Assembly (NCBI GenBank): GCA_025642065.1 | Contig: JAODUP010000427.1 | Coordinates: forward strand, 468,501-532,500 | Direction of reading: 5' to 3' | Length of the DNA stretch: 64,000 nucleotides | Source: Paralvinella palmiformis | Taxonomy: Eukaryota; Annelida; Polychaeta; Terebellida; Alvinellidae | Part shown: in pieces, positions 1 through 12,659 of the stretch | Position numbering within the stretch: the stretch's first letter is position 1 | Layout of the letters: every line of letters begins with the position of its first letter | Program-made: the position numbers and the translations under genes | The notes under the pieces: model-generated | Told to the model about the DNA's origin: nothing | The model's input: only the letters and a program-made list of their open reading frames with translations | Databases searched by the model: none

Positions 1-1306
1 AAAATAATACAAAAGGAATATCTTTTCAACTGTAAGTATAAGGAACACGCTTAAATAACTGTTAAAGCGTTGTTGTTGTTTTTTGGCTGGAAATTAAGCC
101 TAACTGCTATTATAATTAGCCTGTTCGACAACCCCCGGCCTATCTCTGGCGTTTGATCTCAACTAAACTAGATATACGGACTTACATAAAACGACATTTA
201 CATATTTCATGGCATATAACAGGACAGGAATAATTTCATACGGCTCAAAACTCGAAGCGCAGCCGCTTCAACATTGCTTTATCCCCTTACCAGGAGTCAG
301 CGATGTTTGGTCATGGCGGCCTATCCAAACACCACCGAGTGTTCGGTCTAGTTTTCTTTTAGATCAATGTCTCCATCTGTGTGGAATCAGGTCACAGGTG
401 TTCTGGCCTTAGCCATCCTCGTGACCCATTGCGTAAATCTGACACTTCTGTAGCCGTTTCGTGTTACATGAGTACAAAACAATCTTCATAAGGGATTTCA
501 AAATATGGTTTTCTTTAGCCATTTCGGTAACATATGAGGCAGTTTGGACCAACTATATCGAAAAGGGCATTTACTCTGAAATCATATGTTTCACTTGTTT
601 ACATTGTTATAACTGGGTGATACAAACAGCTTGTGTACAGTAAGGTCATACTTCAAGAGCCTTCGGTCTGTGTTTGGATTCAAAATGGCGACGACCTTAG
701 ACGGATTATTTAATATGCGGCTGATCGTATTCATATTTTGACATAATTTACAGTTTGTGTGAATATATTTATAATCAATTAGTTCTGAAAATGTGAAATG
801 AGGGTGAACTATTCATTTAATTACTAAATAATGTTATGATAAGTAAATGTTTCAATATATGTCCAATGAGCGTAGCGTAGATAATAGGCGAGAATTTTAT
901 TGATTAAACCTCAACTAACACTCAACCAATGGGGCGAAATAATTATTATAATTTGCACACCCACGCACACACACACACATATACGGTCCTGCATTAAATA
1001 TTTTGAAGTATATAGGTTGGATAAATATTAAAATTAAAAGTGCGCATTACAATGTGCCGTGAGAGTGTGGAGTTAAAGGAACAATAGGCACGAATTAGAC
1101 CAACCAATCGGGATCTTAAAATATATAAGAAGTGGAGTTCTTAACCTGACAGCCAATCACGACTTCGTTCAATAATGTGTTGAGCTGGTAGCAGCTGTTT
1201 AAGACTAGACAAATGCTTACCTGTGTTGATTCAATCTGAGAAATTGACGTGTTCCTTATGATCACCCATTCCGTTGAGTTCAGTGTTCCATGGGTAATCA
1301 TATAAA

Positions 1307-1308
<2 letters not shown>
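1..1308. other. No recognisable gene
   Basis: CpG-retaining sequence with short ORFs only. A short aaaatggcgacgacc at about 682 resembles a YY1-type 5' end motif, but the ORF after it stops after 18 codons. Nothing else identified. Confidence 0.5.
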
Positions 1309-1358
<50 letters not shown>

Positions 1359-1519
1359 CGCAAGTGTGTACATGCGTGCGTGCGTGCGTGCGCGGGCGTG
1401 TTTGTTGTGTGTTCGCAAACAAATCTGACAAAAATCTTAAACGGCGGTGAATATCACATTGGTTGGACTAATATTCGAATATATATATATAACACAATTT
1501 TTTTAAATTATAATAAATC

Positions 1520-1578
<59 letters not shown>
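1309..1578. repeat. Two TA microsatellites
   Basis: Long TA tracts at about 1309-1356 and 1523-1578, separated by a GTGC-rich stretch. Tyr/Ile-repeat ORFs here are artefacts. Confidence 0.9.
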
Positions 1579-1579
<1 letters not shown>

Positions 1580-1825
1580 TACAACAATTATATTTACATG
1601 GTAGAGCAGATATTGCGGTTAATCACCATCCCCACCATATTATATAAAGGCAGTAAATTCATTTTAAAAAGGTTATCTTTATTTAAAACATCCCAATAAT
1701 ATTCACCGATACACTCCCCCCCGGCATTTCTTAACAGATTATTAGTAAATTATAAATAAACAAATCACCTACCGGTACCCTTAACTTGTACAATTCATCT
1801 CTTGTTGCAGTGGTTCATGCTGTTG

Positions 1826-1828
<3 letters not shown>

Positions 1829-1913
<85 letters not shown>

Positions 1914-1929
1914 CACACACACACACACA
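1829..1929. repeat. CA microsatellite, about 100 bp
   Basis: Almost pure CA repeat with one interruption (caacac near 1911), directly next to dispersed element X. Confidence 0.9.
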
Positions 1930-2265
1930 GTCACCATTGAACCACACGCACGTGTTGTTTGATGCGACTGTGGTATCAAATGGTATGTGTTTTACATGCT
2001 TCCGCTTTTTGTACGTAGCCTGCATGTAGCCGCTTTCCTTTGGGCGTGACATATTTGTCGCGTACGAAAAGAGAATTAGCTGGTTCCCACATTCTGATGA
2101 GTAGACCAGACACATGCTTAGGTATACGCACACATCTATCAATATGTGTAGGTATGGAACTTTTTTTTTTAGATTAATGTATGTATAGTTGTATTTGTAT
2201 TTAGATTTATGGATTAGGTTGAAGGATGTTTAGATATGTTGATGTTTGCCTGTTGCCCTTTTTTT
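1925..2265 (+). repeat. Dispersed element X, partial copy 1
   Basis: From the end of a long CA tract, the sequence starting gtcaccattgaaccacacgc matches the 3' third of the copy at about 4925-5805. It breaks up in a run of T and C near 2265. No protein recognised. Confidence 0.7.
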
Positions 2266-2581
2266 CCCCCCAAAACGCACATTGCCCGTGCCAGACATCT
2301 TATCTATTTCCATCCAGATTCCTTATTACACCAATGTAAGAAAGTTATGTCGTTATTACAACAAGTTTAAGTCTATTAGCTTTGTTATGTATAATGTAGA
2401 ATCTATATTGTTGTCCTCTTATGTGGTTTGGCGAAACAACCTATTAACAAAGACTATTTATAACAAGACGTATTACTTCGCGTTTTAACGTGGGGCGCCA
2501 TTTTGAATTCATGGAGCGCCAGGGCCCTAGCGACCGGAGGTAGATTGTCAAGGACAGCTCCCTTCGTTAACACGGCGCCTA

Positions 2582-2656
2582 ATGGCACTGGTTCATTCTG
2601 CGCCACTTTCGGCTGCAGTAACAGGAAAGTATGCACAAATAAAGACATTCCCGAAA
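2582..2656 (+). pseudogene. THAP-domain-like first exon, frameshifted
   Basis: An ATG at 2582 reads MALVHS. After a one-base shift the reading continues as CATFGCSNRKVCTNKDIPES up to a possible splice border near 2656. The C-A-x-F-G-C-x-N-R pattern right after the start is the usual opening of a THAP zinc-binding domain, found in host regulators and in P-element transposases. The frame shift and the lack of a recognisable continuation point to a relic. Confidence 0.4.
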
Positions 2657-4924
2657 GTAAATGAAAGCTAGTGTAAAAATTTGATATGATCTGGCTTTTT
2701 TTAGATAAAGGATTTTTAAAAAATAAAACAATTTGAAGTAGACACGCCCCTACTTGACATGACCCAAGCAGTAGGCCCAAGCAAGATCTACCTAGATCTA
2801 TATTTGTTTCAGACAAATTCTTATTAAATTTTATTGAACAATATCAATCTATTAATCAGAAAATGGGTATGTAAGATATACATAAGCTTACAGTTACATG
2901 TACTGGAGCCGCTGAAGATGTTATGGGCGGGAGGTATATTTTACTTTATTATTGTTAATAATATAATTGGACTTCTAAAATTACTATAAAAATTTCGATG
3001 TTTTTTCCCCTAATTACATAATTATAAGTAGCTGAGTATTTACATGATCACCTGCATCCATATTTATTTTTAAACGTAAGCAATTGATATATATGGACTT
3101 TTATTTATAATTTAAATGTTATGAAATTAATTATTAAATACCTAAACTAGTGATAGAAACATCTATTTTGTTAAAGGTAAAAGATGGGTTATTAATTGTT
3201 GTTGGGCAGATATATGACGAGGAAAGATTTAAATTACTTGAATACTAATTGTAGAATGTATGATATATACACTTCACTGAAACGGAATTCATGAACCAGA
3301 CAAGAGATAAACTGAAATCAAAGAGGAAGATATTAACAGATAGGAGACCTATACAGGAGACAGGGCCAGCTGTGATGGTAATTAATATTTATAAATATTA
3401 ATGGTGAAAATTGGTATTATAAAATTAATTAAATAAGAAACAAGGTATCAAACCCATCAAATTTTGTCAGCCCATTTCATATCTTAAAACAAAAAACGAT
3501 TACCAGCATCTGAATTAGTACCTGAATGTTCAGCTCATGTGCTTTAATTGGCATACTTCTCTTCATAACTTAAATGCATATCAAATCAAATTCTTTAACC
3601 AACTTGAAAAAAGGGAAAACATGTGTTTACACATTGTGTATGCACTTAATGGTTCAAGTCATTATTTTAAAGGTATTGTTCTGTTTCAGTCCTTAAGTTC
3701 TATGATGAGAACCATTAAACAGGCCAATCTCTTGGATACAGATTTACGGGTGTTGGATGTGAAGATGATTTTGAGTTATCCTTTACAGTAGTCAATGCAT
3801 GTGTCTATTAAATTCTGGGATACGTCTAACTTTTAAAAAGTTCACTGATCTGGACTAAATGTCATATTTTTGTGTAGTGGTTGTTTAGAGCTGGAAGCAA
3901 TTTGGGTTATTCTATCCATTTGATAACAAATGACTATTTCTTAATAAGTCACAAGAGATTTGATGCCCTTATTTTAAAATACTAATTTCTCTATATCTAA
4001 CATGTTAACGCAAACATAAACATTGTTAATATTCCATGTATATTCTTTGTTCCAGCTGGGCAGGCCCATATTGCAGTTTTATATTATTGAGGTGTAGACT
4101 TTAAATGAACTTATATTTTTTTTAGTTAATATATGATAAACGGACAGATGAAAAAATATGGTGGGGAATTTTTAATTTTTTATGGTTGGTTATAATAGCT
4201 GTATATATCATTATATGTATATATCCAAATAAATAAAAATTTATGGACTATGATAAATGACATAAAGAAAGTATGTTTGTATGCATTTACCTCATATATA
4301 CCTAATTTTTTCATTAAAAAAAAAATTCCCCAAAAAAACTTAAAAACCCAAACACGTTCAATTATTTTCTGACCCCTGTCAAGTGATCGAAAATTTTAGG
4401 CTATGAATTAAGTGACTGGGCTGTGAAATCACTTAATTCTTTATTTACAGTTTGAGAGTTTCGTTTTTTTTTTTCGATATCATTTTGCACAATTAAAGTG
4501 TTAATTAATAAAATAGTATGTGATCATGTAACATATAGTACTAGTTTGGCAATTCATTTCAACCATGTGCACACATGTACACGATCACATGTGGACAACC
4601 AGAGAGCTTTGTTTATCTGAGAAATACCTCCGGTCGCTGGAGGCGCCACTGGTTCAAAATTCAACATGGCGCGGCAAGAGTAACGACTCTCTATATTTAA
4701 GCTTTCTGCTATTAATTCATACAATGCTGCTTGATGGATTTATACTCCTGGAGTCGTTTGTTACTCCGGCAGGCATCTCCATGGGTATTAAGCTGCGGAC
4801 AGAGTTTTTCCCATATTATGAGTAATTAGGTTACAATGATATAGGAAATTTGTTAAATGTATAGCTATTATAATCCCGACGTGTCATTCGCAGTATCGGA
4901 GATCTGCTTGAAATCCGCTGTTCT
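2657..4924. other. AT-rich stretch, no defensible gene
   Basis: CpG-poorer than its surroundings, so it may have been intronic or transcribed. A possible acceptor-led segment at about 3690-3790 (ttctgtttcag then an ORF ending in a stop) and an ORF at 4565-4825 are seen but not supported by homology. A segment at 4625-4675 resembles 2480-2540 in inverted orientation. Confidence 0.4.
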
Positions 4925-5805
4925 CGACCATGGGTCAAAAAAATTTTTTTGATCCCACCACACCTAACTGTATCAGGGGCGCAAATTAGGCAAAAGAACG
5001 TTCACTTAGTGATGAACGGAAACGTATGAGGATTAGTTTTTAGGTTCGATAAATCATAGTATTTACTCAGGTTTTAACGATATTTCGTTCTAGTCCAGTA
5101 ATAATCCATTGTGCAGTATTGCTATTTTTTTTAATTTTAGTTAAAACACTAGGGTTTCCCTACGGTTAGTGTAATTTTTTTTGTTATGAAAAACAAGTTT
5201 TAACACCTGAGGGTATATGGTTTTAAATTTTCACTTAGGTTAGAGAAGAACTTCGACGCCAGACCAGTCGGACTTGTATTGATACATGTTTCATATAGGT
5301 AGGATTTATTTAGTTATTCGAACCCAGAATAAAGCTGAGGTTAGCATCTGAGGTGTCGAAATGTTGTATATACAGGTTTCTTTTGGACCACAGAAAATTA
5401 CTGTTGAAGGTAAACTGTGGTGTCCAAATAGTTATGATAGTATGTAGCAAGTCACCATTGAACCACACGCACGTGTTGTTTGATGCGAGCTGTGGTATCA
5501 AATGGTATGTTTTACGTGCTTCCGCTTTTTGTACGTAGCCTGCATGTAGCCGCTTTCCTGTGGGCGTGACATATTTGTCGCGTACGAAAAGCGAATTAGC
5601 TGGTTCCCACATTCTGATGAGTAGATCAGACACATGCTTAGGAATACGCACACATCTATCAATATGTGGAGGTATGGAACATTTTATGTTTAGATTAATG
5701 TATGTATAGTTGTATTTGTATTTAGATTTATGGATGTAGGTCTCGAAGGATGTTTAGATATGTTGATGCTCTGTGCCTGTTGCCTCTTTATATGTGCCCT
5801 AAAAC
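4925..5805 (+). repeat. Dispersed element X, copy 2
   Basis: About 880 bp that matches, along its length, the reverse complement of 59,590-60,510. Landmarks are aacgttcacttagtgatga, gttagagaagaacttcga, attagctggttcccac and a closing gcctgttgcctctttatatg. It ends in a CA microsatellite. No terminal inverted repeat or transposase is seen; it is probably a non-autonomous element. Confidence 0.75.
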
Positions 5806-5807
5806 AC

Positions 5808-5841
<34 letters not shown>

Positions 5842-6232
5842 TGGAAAAGTTAATCACAAACACAACTTCAGTAAAGCGTCAATCGCCCGAAACACAAAAA
5901 TCTCAACCCACCGTTACTATGTTTGTAAAGCAATGGAGATATCTATATATCAATTGTCAAATGGGAAGCTACGACTAATTCATTTGAAGTACATTTAGGT
6001 TTATTTTCTTATTATGTTGGGCACTTTCACACCTGTACAAACATATAAATTCTATTCAATTATCGTTGGGATGTTTTCAAAACACCGGGTTACGTAAGTT
6101 CACAAATAGAACAAAGAGATTAAAATAGCACCCATCCTTTGTTAAAAAGAACTAAAGGATTAGGTGCGTGGCTTCCTATTGAAAAATTGTGTATATAAAC
6201 CTCGAGCAATATGGTAATGTTAGACATTCTAT

Positions 6233-6274
6233 GCAACCTGATGAAGACTTGAATAGGTCGAAACCGGTCGTTGC
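6233..6274 (+). ncRNA. Hammerhead-ribozyme-like motif (Penelope-type context)
   Basis: The core CTGATGA (6238-6244) and GAAA (6260-6263) are joined by a stem GACTT/AGGTC with a gaat loop. Stem I can form between gcaac (6233-6237) and gttgc (6270-6274). Between GAAA and the GTC cleavage triplet lies ACCGGT (6263-6268), which is self-complementary, as in the minimal dimeric hammerheads known from Penelope-like elements. One extra A (6245) separates the core from stem II, so activity is uncertain. A TATA-like gtatataaa lies about 40 bp upstream. Confidence 0.45.
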
Positions 6275-6635
6275 TATTGGGTTGAGTCGTGTTATATCGC
6301 TGCTATTAGTATTAATCTGAATTTATTCTGATTTATGCTGATATTATTCACACATTATTCATACTGTGTATTAATATTTTATTTCTCCATTTTAGGTTTA
6401 ATCTTTCTTGGCCGTAGTGTTCGACACAAAGCCTGGTTTTGTTTTAATCATAGTTTCTTCTTTTTTTATATTTAGATTATCCTCTTTTGGATTATTTTAG
6501 AAATTTTCTTTTTTCTTTTAATTTTTCTCTAATTAATTATACTTACAATTAAATATTTTTTTAAAAATCAGTTTGGAGTTAATTGTTGCTTGAATGAAAG
6601 TATAACACCTGTGCCAGCGCCTTAACTATCTTTAT

Positions 6636-6677
<42 letters not shown>

Positions 6678-7922
6678 ATATATATATATACTACTGGTAA
6701 CTCTCTGTACTATAGTCCATATCTAATTATTACATTCTATCACCTTCACCGACTTCAGAATAGTGCAGCTCGGACGGCGACAAATCATCAAAAAACGTGA
6801 ATAGATGGCTCGAATTCGACTGTCAGTTGACAGCGTATTTAGTTCGAATTAATCAGTCACTCAGCACTTGAATATCTTTATGCATCATTAATCTATCGTT
6901 CATCGATTCGACTCAACCAGTCAGATATCACAACATTTAACTGCGGTTCAATTCATATGGCGCCTGTCCATTTAGTGTGGTATCCACAACATTGTGGAAC
7001 GGTTCACCGGCGAAGATTAGAAGCGAGTCATCCGGTTTCAACCTAATCTAAAAGCTCACCCGTCGAAGGTTCCTATCTCGGGTAAATAACCGCGGTTGTT
7101 TTTTTAATACCCTATTGGGTATTGATAGATCTCATTTGGTCCATCACTGTACTACAACTTTGAATGGTCCTGCGAGTATGGGCGCTTAACTTCTACTGTG
7201 GACGATATTGGAAACAATTAACATGCTTCAACACCTCTCCAGTAGTTGATACGTTGTCATGGCATTTACAACCTCCAGTGTCAAAGTGCATAAAATGTGA
7301 TGTTGGGTCATTATCAATTATGTCATCATCATCATCCCCATATTGGGATGATATATTAAGTAATTACTCTACAACATACACAGGTGGCGCAAAAGCATAA
7401 AGGTCGTCTGCCTGAAGAACAACAAAATAAGTTTCTTTTTAGTTGTACATTTAAATTATTCATTTCGAAATTTATAATTCAAGTAAATCGTTTATCCAAA
7501 ATGAACATAGTATAACTGAGCTGGGTATCAGTTGGTTATATTTAGTTTGACGACATCACCAACGTCTAGTAGTTTTATTAAACATTTACAATGATACATA
7601 CATACATAACATATATACGTTTGAGAGCCATGGTTGGTAAAGTAATTATTTTCTAGTATATACACATGTCAAAATTAAGTTTCAATTTTAAAGCGTTTAC
7701 AATTTACAAATATGGCAGATAAGATACTGATTTGATTAACGCCATCTAAACGTGTAAATGAGTCAGGAAAGACACTACTTTATTACATGCATAAATGCTA
7801 CACCAGTAATTTGACAAAAGTCCGTATGGTAGATTATATTTGATAAGTTCAACAAAGAACCCATTTTATCACAGGTCTTGGAGGTGTCGAAAATCACGCA
7901 CATGTGATAATATAAATGGCGT

Positions 7923-7963
<41 letters not shown>

Positions 7964-8272
7964 GTGCGTGCGCGCGCGCGTGCGTGCGCGTTGTACTGCA
8001 CAGAACTGAAAAGTCAATTTTTCAGTCTGACAGCTCTCTTCGATAATGATGTTAATCAAGCCATACTAATATACTACTCGGGAAATATTTCTTTCATCAC
8101 AAGAAAAAAACGAATTCTGTTCCATTCAAATGTATGTTAGGACTATAAAACGATAGATCAACCATACTTCGAGTTGCGTTCTTATTAACGGGTTTTGCTC
8201 ACACGAGATCATCGCGAATATTAAACCCCGCTAATATAACTAGGCGGTTAAAATGATATATATTGTCTGGCG

Positions 8273-8473
8273 ATGTCTCGTATCGGTTGCGTGGCTACGT
8301 ACAGTCGCCTTGAACTGGAAAACCAGGTCGTCTACGTTGGTTCACCACAGAAAGAAGATATACATGTACCTGCTGAGGTGGCGGAACGTCCTTGTAAAGC
8401 AGTGGCCGTTATAATTAGATTGAAGAAAGTAGACCCCGATGGGAGTATCATCGTGACGGAAGTCCATATCTAA
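8273..8473 (+). CDS. Hypothetical 66-residue ORF, array unit 1
   Basis: It starts MSRIGCVATYSRLELENQVV and has the look of real protein (VAVIIRLKKVDPDGSIIVTE), but I do not recognise it. It stops five bases into the next unit, so its end is an array junction. It could be an exon copied inside the array or a chance ORF. Confidence 0.25.
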   Translation: MSRIGCVATYSRLELENQVVYVGSPQKEDIHVPAEVAERPCKAVAVIIRLKKVDPDGSIIVTEVHI

Positions 8474-9680
8474 TTATTACATTCTATCACCTTCACCGAC
8501 TTCAGAATAGTGCAGCTCGGACGGCGACAAATCATCAAAAAACGTGAATAGATGGCTCGAATTCGACTGTCAGTGGACAGCGTATTTAGTTCGAATTAAT
8601 CAGTCACTCAGCACTTGAATATCTTTATGCATCATTAATCTATCGTTCATCGATTCGACTCAACCAGTCAGATATCACAACATTTAACTGCGGTTCAATT
8701 CACATGGCGCCTGTCCATTTAGTGTGGTATCCACAACATTGTGGAACGGTTCACCGGCGAAGATTAGAAGCGAGTCATCCGTTGAAAGAGTTTCAACCTG
8801 ATCTGAAAGCTCACCCGTCGAAGGGTTTCCTATCTCGGGTAAATAACCGCGGTTGTTTTTTTTAATACCCTATTGGGTATTGATAGATCTCATTTGGTCC
8901 ATCACTGTACTACAACTTTGAATGGTCCTGCGAGTATGGGCGCTTAACTTCTACTGTGGACGATATTGGAAACAATTAACATGCTTCAACACCTCTCCAG
9001 TAGTTGATACGTTGTCATGGCATTTACAACCTCCAGTGTCAAAGTGCATAAAATGTGATGTTGGGTCATTATCAATTATGTCATCATCATCATCCCCATA
9101 TTGGGATGATATATTAAGTAATTACTCTACAACATACACAGGTGGCGCAAAAGCATAAAGGTCGTCTGCCTGAAGAACAACAAAATAAGTTTCTTTTTAA
9201 TTGTACATTTAAATTATTCATTTCGAAATTTATAATTCAAGTAAATCGTTTATCCAAAATGAACATAGTATAACTGAGCTGGGTATCAGTTGGTTATATT
9301 TAGTTTGACGACATCACCAACGTCTAGTAGTTTTATTAAACATTTACAATGATACATACATACATAACATACATACGTTTGAGAGCCATGGTTGGTAAAG
9401 TAATTATTTTCTAGTATATACACATGTCAAAATTAAGTTTCAATTTTAAAGCGTTTACAATTTACAAATATGGCAGATAAGATACTGATTTGATTAACGC
9501 CATCTAAACGTGTAAATGAGTCAGGAAAGACACTACTTTATTACATGCATAAATGCTACACCAGTAATTTGACAAAAGTCCGTATGGTAGATTATATTTG
9601 ATAAGTTCAACAAAGAACCCATTTTATCACAGGTCTTGGAGGTGTCGAAAATCACGCACATGTGATAATATAAATGGCGT

Positions 9681-9733
<53 letters not shown>

Positions 9734-10042
9734 GTGCGTGCGTGCGCGCGTGCGTGCGTGTGTACTGCACAGAACTGAAAAGTCAATTTTTCAGTCTGAC
9801 AGCTCTCTTCGATAATGATGTTAATCAAGCCATACTAATATACTACTCGGGAAATATTTCTTTCATCACAAGAAAAAAAACGAATTCTGTTCCATTCAAA
9901 TGTATGTTAGAACTATAAAACGATAGATCAACCATACTTCGAGTTGCGTTCTTATTAACGGGTTTTGCTCACACGAGATCATCGCGAATATTAAACCCCG
10001 CTAATATAACTAGGCGGTTAAAATGATATATATTGTCTGGCG

Positions 10043-10243
10043 ATGTCTCGTATCGGTTGCGTGGCTACGTACAGTCGCCTTGAACTGGAAAACCAGGTCG
10101 TCTACGTTGGTTCACCACAGAAAGAAGATATACATGTACCTGCTGAGGTGGCGGAACGTCCTTGTAAAGCAGTGGCCGTTATAATTAGATTGAAGAAAGT
10201 AGACCCCGATGGGAGTATCATCGTGACGGAAGTCCATATCTAA
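10043..10243 (+). CDS. Hypothetical 66-residue ORF, array unit 2
   Basis: Translates identically to the unit-1 ORF and likewise ends at the junction with the next unit. Function unknown. Confidence 0.25.
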   Translation: MSRIGCVATYSRLELENQVVYVGSPQKEDIHVPAEVAERPCKAVAVIIRLKKVDPDGSIIVTEVHI

Positions 10244-11439
10244 TTATTACATTCTATCACCTTCACCGACTTCAGAATAGTGCAGCTCGGACGGCGACAA
10301 ATCATCAAAAAACGTGAATAGATGGCTCGAATTCGACTGTCAGTGGACAGCGTATTTAGTTCGAATTAATCAGTCACTCAGCACTTGAATATCTTTATGC
10401 ATCATTAATCTATCGTTCATCGATTCGACTCAACCAGTCAGATATCACAACATTTAACTGCGGTTCAATTCACATGGCGCCTGTCCATTTAGTGTGGTAT
10501 CCACAACATTGTGGAACGGTTCACCGGCGAAGATTAGAAGCGAGTCATCCGGTTTCAACCTAATCTAAAAGCTCACCCGTCGAAGGTTCCTATCTCGGGT
10601 AAATAACCGCGGTTGTTTTTTTAATACCCTATTGGGTATTGATAGATCTCATTTGGTCCATCACTGTACTACAACTTTGAATGGTCCTGCGAGTATGAGC
10701 GCTTAACTTCTACTATGGACGATATTGGAAACAATTAACATGCTTCAACACCTCTCCAGTAGTTGATACGTTGTCATGGCATTTACAACCTCCAGTGTCA
10801 AAGTGCATAAAATGTGATGTTGGGTCATTATCAATTATGTCATCATCATCATCCCCATATTGGGATGATATATTAAGTAATTACTCTACAACATACACAG
10901 ATGGCGCAAAAGCATAAAGGTCGTCTGCCTGAAGAACAACAAAATAAGTTTCTTTTTAATTGTACATTTAAATTATTCATTTCGAAATTTATAATTCAAG
11001 TAAATCGTTTATCCAAAATGAACATAGTATAACTGAGCTGGGTATCAGTTGGTTATATTTAGTTTGACGACATCACCAACGTCTAGTAGTTTTATTAAAC
11101 ATTTACAATGATACATACATACATAACATACATACGTTTGAGAGCCATGGTTGGTAAAGTAATTATTTTCTAGTATATACACATGTCAAAATTAAGTTTC
11201 AATTTTAAAGCGTTTACAATTTACAAATATCGCAGATAAGATACTGATTTGATTAACGCCATCTAAACGTGTAAATGAGTCAGGAAAGACACTACTTTAT
11301 TACATGCATAAATGCTACACCAGTAATTTGACAAAAGTCCGTATGGTAGATTATATTTGATAAGTTCAACAAAGAACCCATTTTATCACAGGTCTTGGAG
11401 GTGTCGAAAATCACGCACATGTGATAATATAAATGGCGT

Positions 11440-11478
<39 letters not shown>

Positions 11479-11792
11479 GTGCGTGCGCGCGTGCGTGCGT
11501 GCGTGCGCGCTTGTACTGCACAGAACTGAAAAGTCAATTTTTCAGTCTGACAGCTCTCTTCGATAATGAAGTTAAGCAAGCCATACTAATATACTACTCG
11601 GGAAATATTTCTTTCATCACAAGAAAAAAACGAATTCTGTTCCATTCAAATGTATGTTAGGACTATAAAACGATAGATCAACCATACTTCGAGTTGCGTT
11701 CTTATTCACGGGTTTTGCTCACACGAGATGATCGCGAATATTAAACCCCGCTAATATAACTAGGCGGTTAAAATGATATATATTGTCTGGCG

Positions 11793-12032
11793 ATGTCTCG
11801 TATCGGTTGCGTGGCTACGTACAGTCGCCTTGAACTGGAAAACCAGGTCGTCTACGTTGGTTCACCACAGAAAGAAGATATACATGTACCTGCCCTTGAG
11901 GTGGCGGAACGTCCTTGTAAAGCAGTGGCCGTTATAATTAGATTGAAGAAAGTAGACCCCGATGGGAGTATCATCGTGACGGAATTCCATCCACACCTCA
12001 CGACTCTGATTTTGCGTATTAACAAAATGTAA
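11793..12032 (+). CDS. Hypothetical 79-residue ORF, array unit 3
   Basis: The same ORF as in units 1 and 2, but with one codon inserted in frame (PALEVAE against PAEVAE). Here it runs past the array edge into unique sequence (TEFHPHLTTLILRINKM). A possible donor (aaaat then gtaaga) lies at its end, so this copy may keep the original exon end. Function unknown. Confidence 0.3.
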   Translation: MSRIGCVATYSRLELENQVVYVGSPQKEDIHVPALEVAERPCKAVAVIIRLKKVDPDGSIIVTEFHPHLTTLILRINKM

Positions 12033-12073
12033 GATTCGTACTTTGCAAGAAATACCACGGATCTCGGCTTGTA

Positions 12074-12106
<33 letters not shown>

Positions 12107-12659
12107 GGGGGGTGTTATGGTAATTGCCTTTGTATTCGGCAGATGTCAGCACAAATATTCATTCATCCTTTGGGCGAGCATTTTCTTTAGCTTCGCAGTT
12201 GGACAGACCAGGAACATAAAACCGAGCGGCAACTTCTCGAGAAAAGGTTCTACAAACGCAGCTATGCCTTGGATTCGAACCATTTGTTAACAGTGAAAAG
12301 TAAATTAAATGCTTCAGGCGATTTGACGCCCACACCCCCATAACCACATCCAGCCCCCCTCATCACAAATCGATGAGTCAACAACCCAAAACAGACTCAA
12401 AACATCCATCAACGTCTCTTACAGAAAGTGAACAAAAAGGCCCAAAACAGCACACAGCTAAAAATTAACAGCAATAAAAGTATATAAAACACAACCTGAG
12501 GGGATTATGTCCAAGGAGATTATGTCCTGGATTCGTACAAAATACTTGAAAAACACCACACGCATAAGCTTAGTGTTAGTTTGGAAGTTTTTACAGGCCA
12601 TATTAGTGTCTGCGATAGTGGCCAACATAGATAACTCGTGTGTACTATCATCAATCTAG

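Larger units (their letters stand above)
6715..11990 (+). repeat. Tandem array, three units of about 1.75 kb
   Basis: The same sequence starts at 6715 (gtccatatctaattatt), 8462 and 10232, giving unit lengths of 1747, 1770 and about 1753 bp. The units are nearly identical apart from a TA/GCGT microsatellite of variable length near 7930, 9690 and 11450. Units 1 and 3 share one version of a segment (cggtttcaacctaatc) where unit 2 has another. The array ends at about 11990 in unique sequence. Confidence 0.9.

Noticed and set aside
1116..1604. ORFs of Tyr-Ile repeats and His-Ala-Arg repeats
   Set aside because: They are translations of TA and GTGC microsatellites on both strands.
5580..5640. CTGATGAG in element X as a second hammerhead core
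   Set aside because: No GAAA partner and no stems at the needed spacing.
6640..6678. Regular short repeats as a CRISPR-like array
   Set aside because: Simple dinucleotide repeats without spacers, in a eukaryotic sequence.
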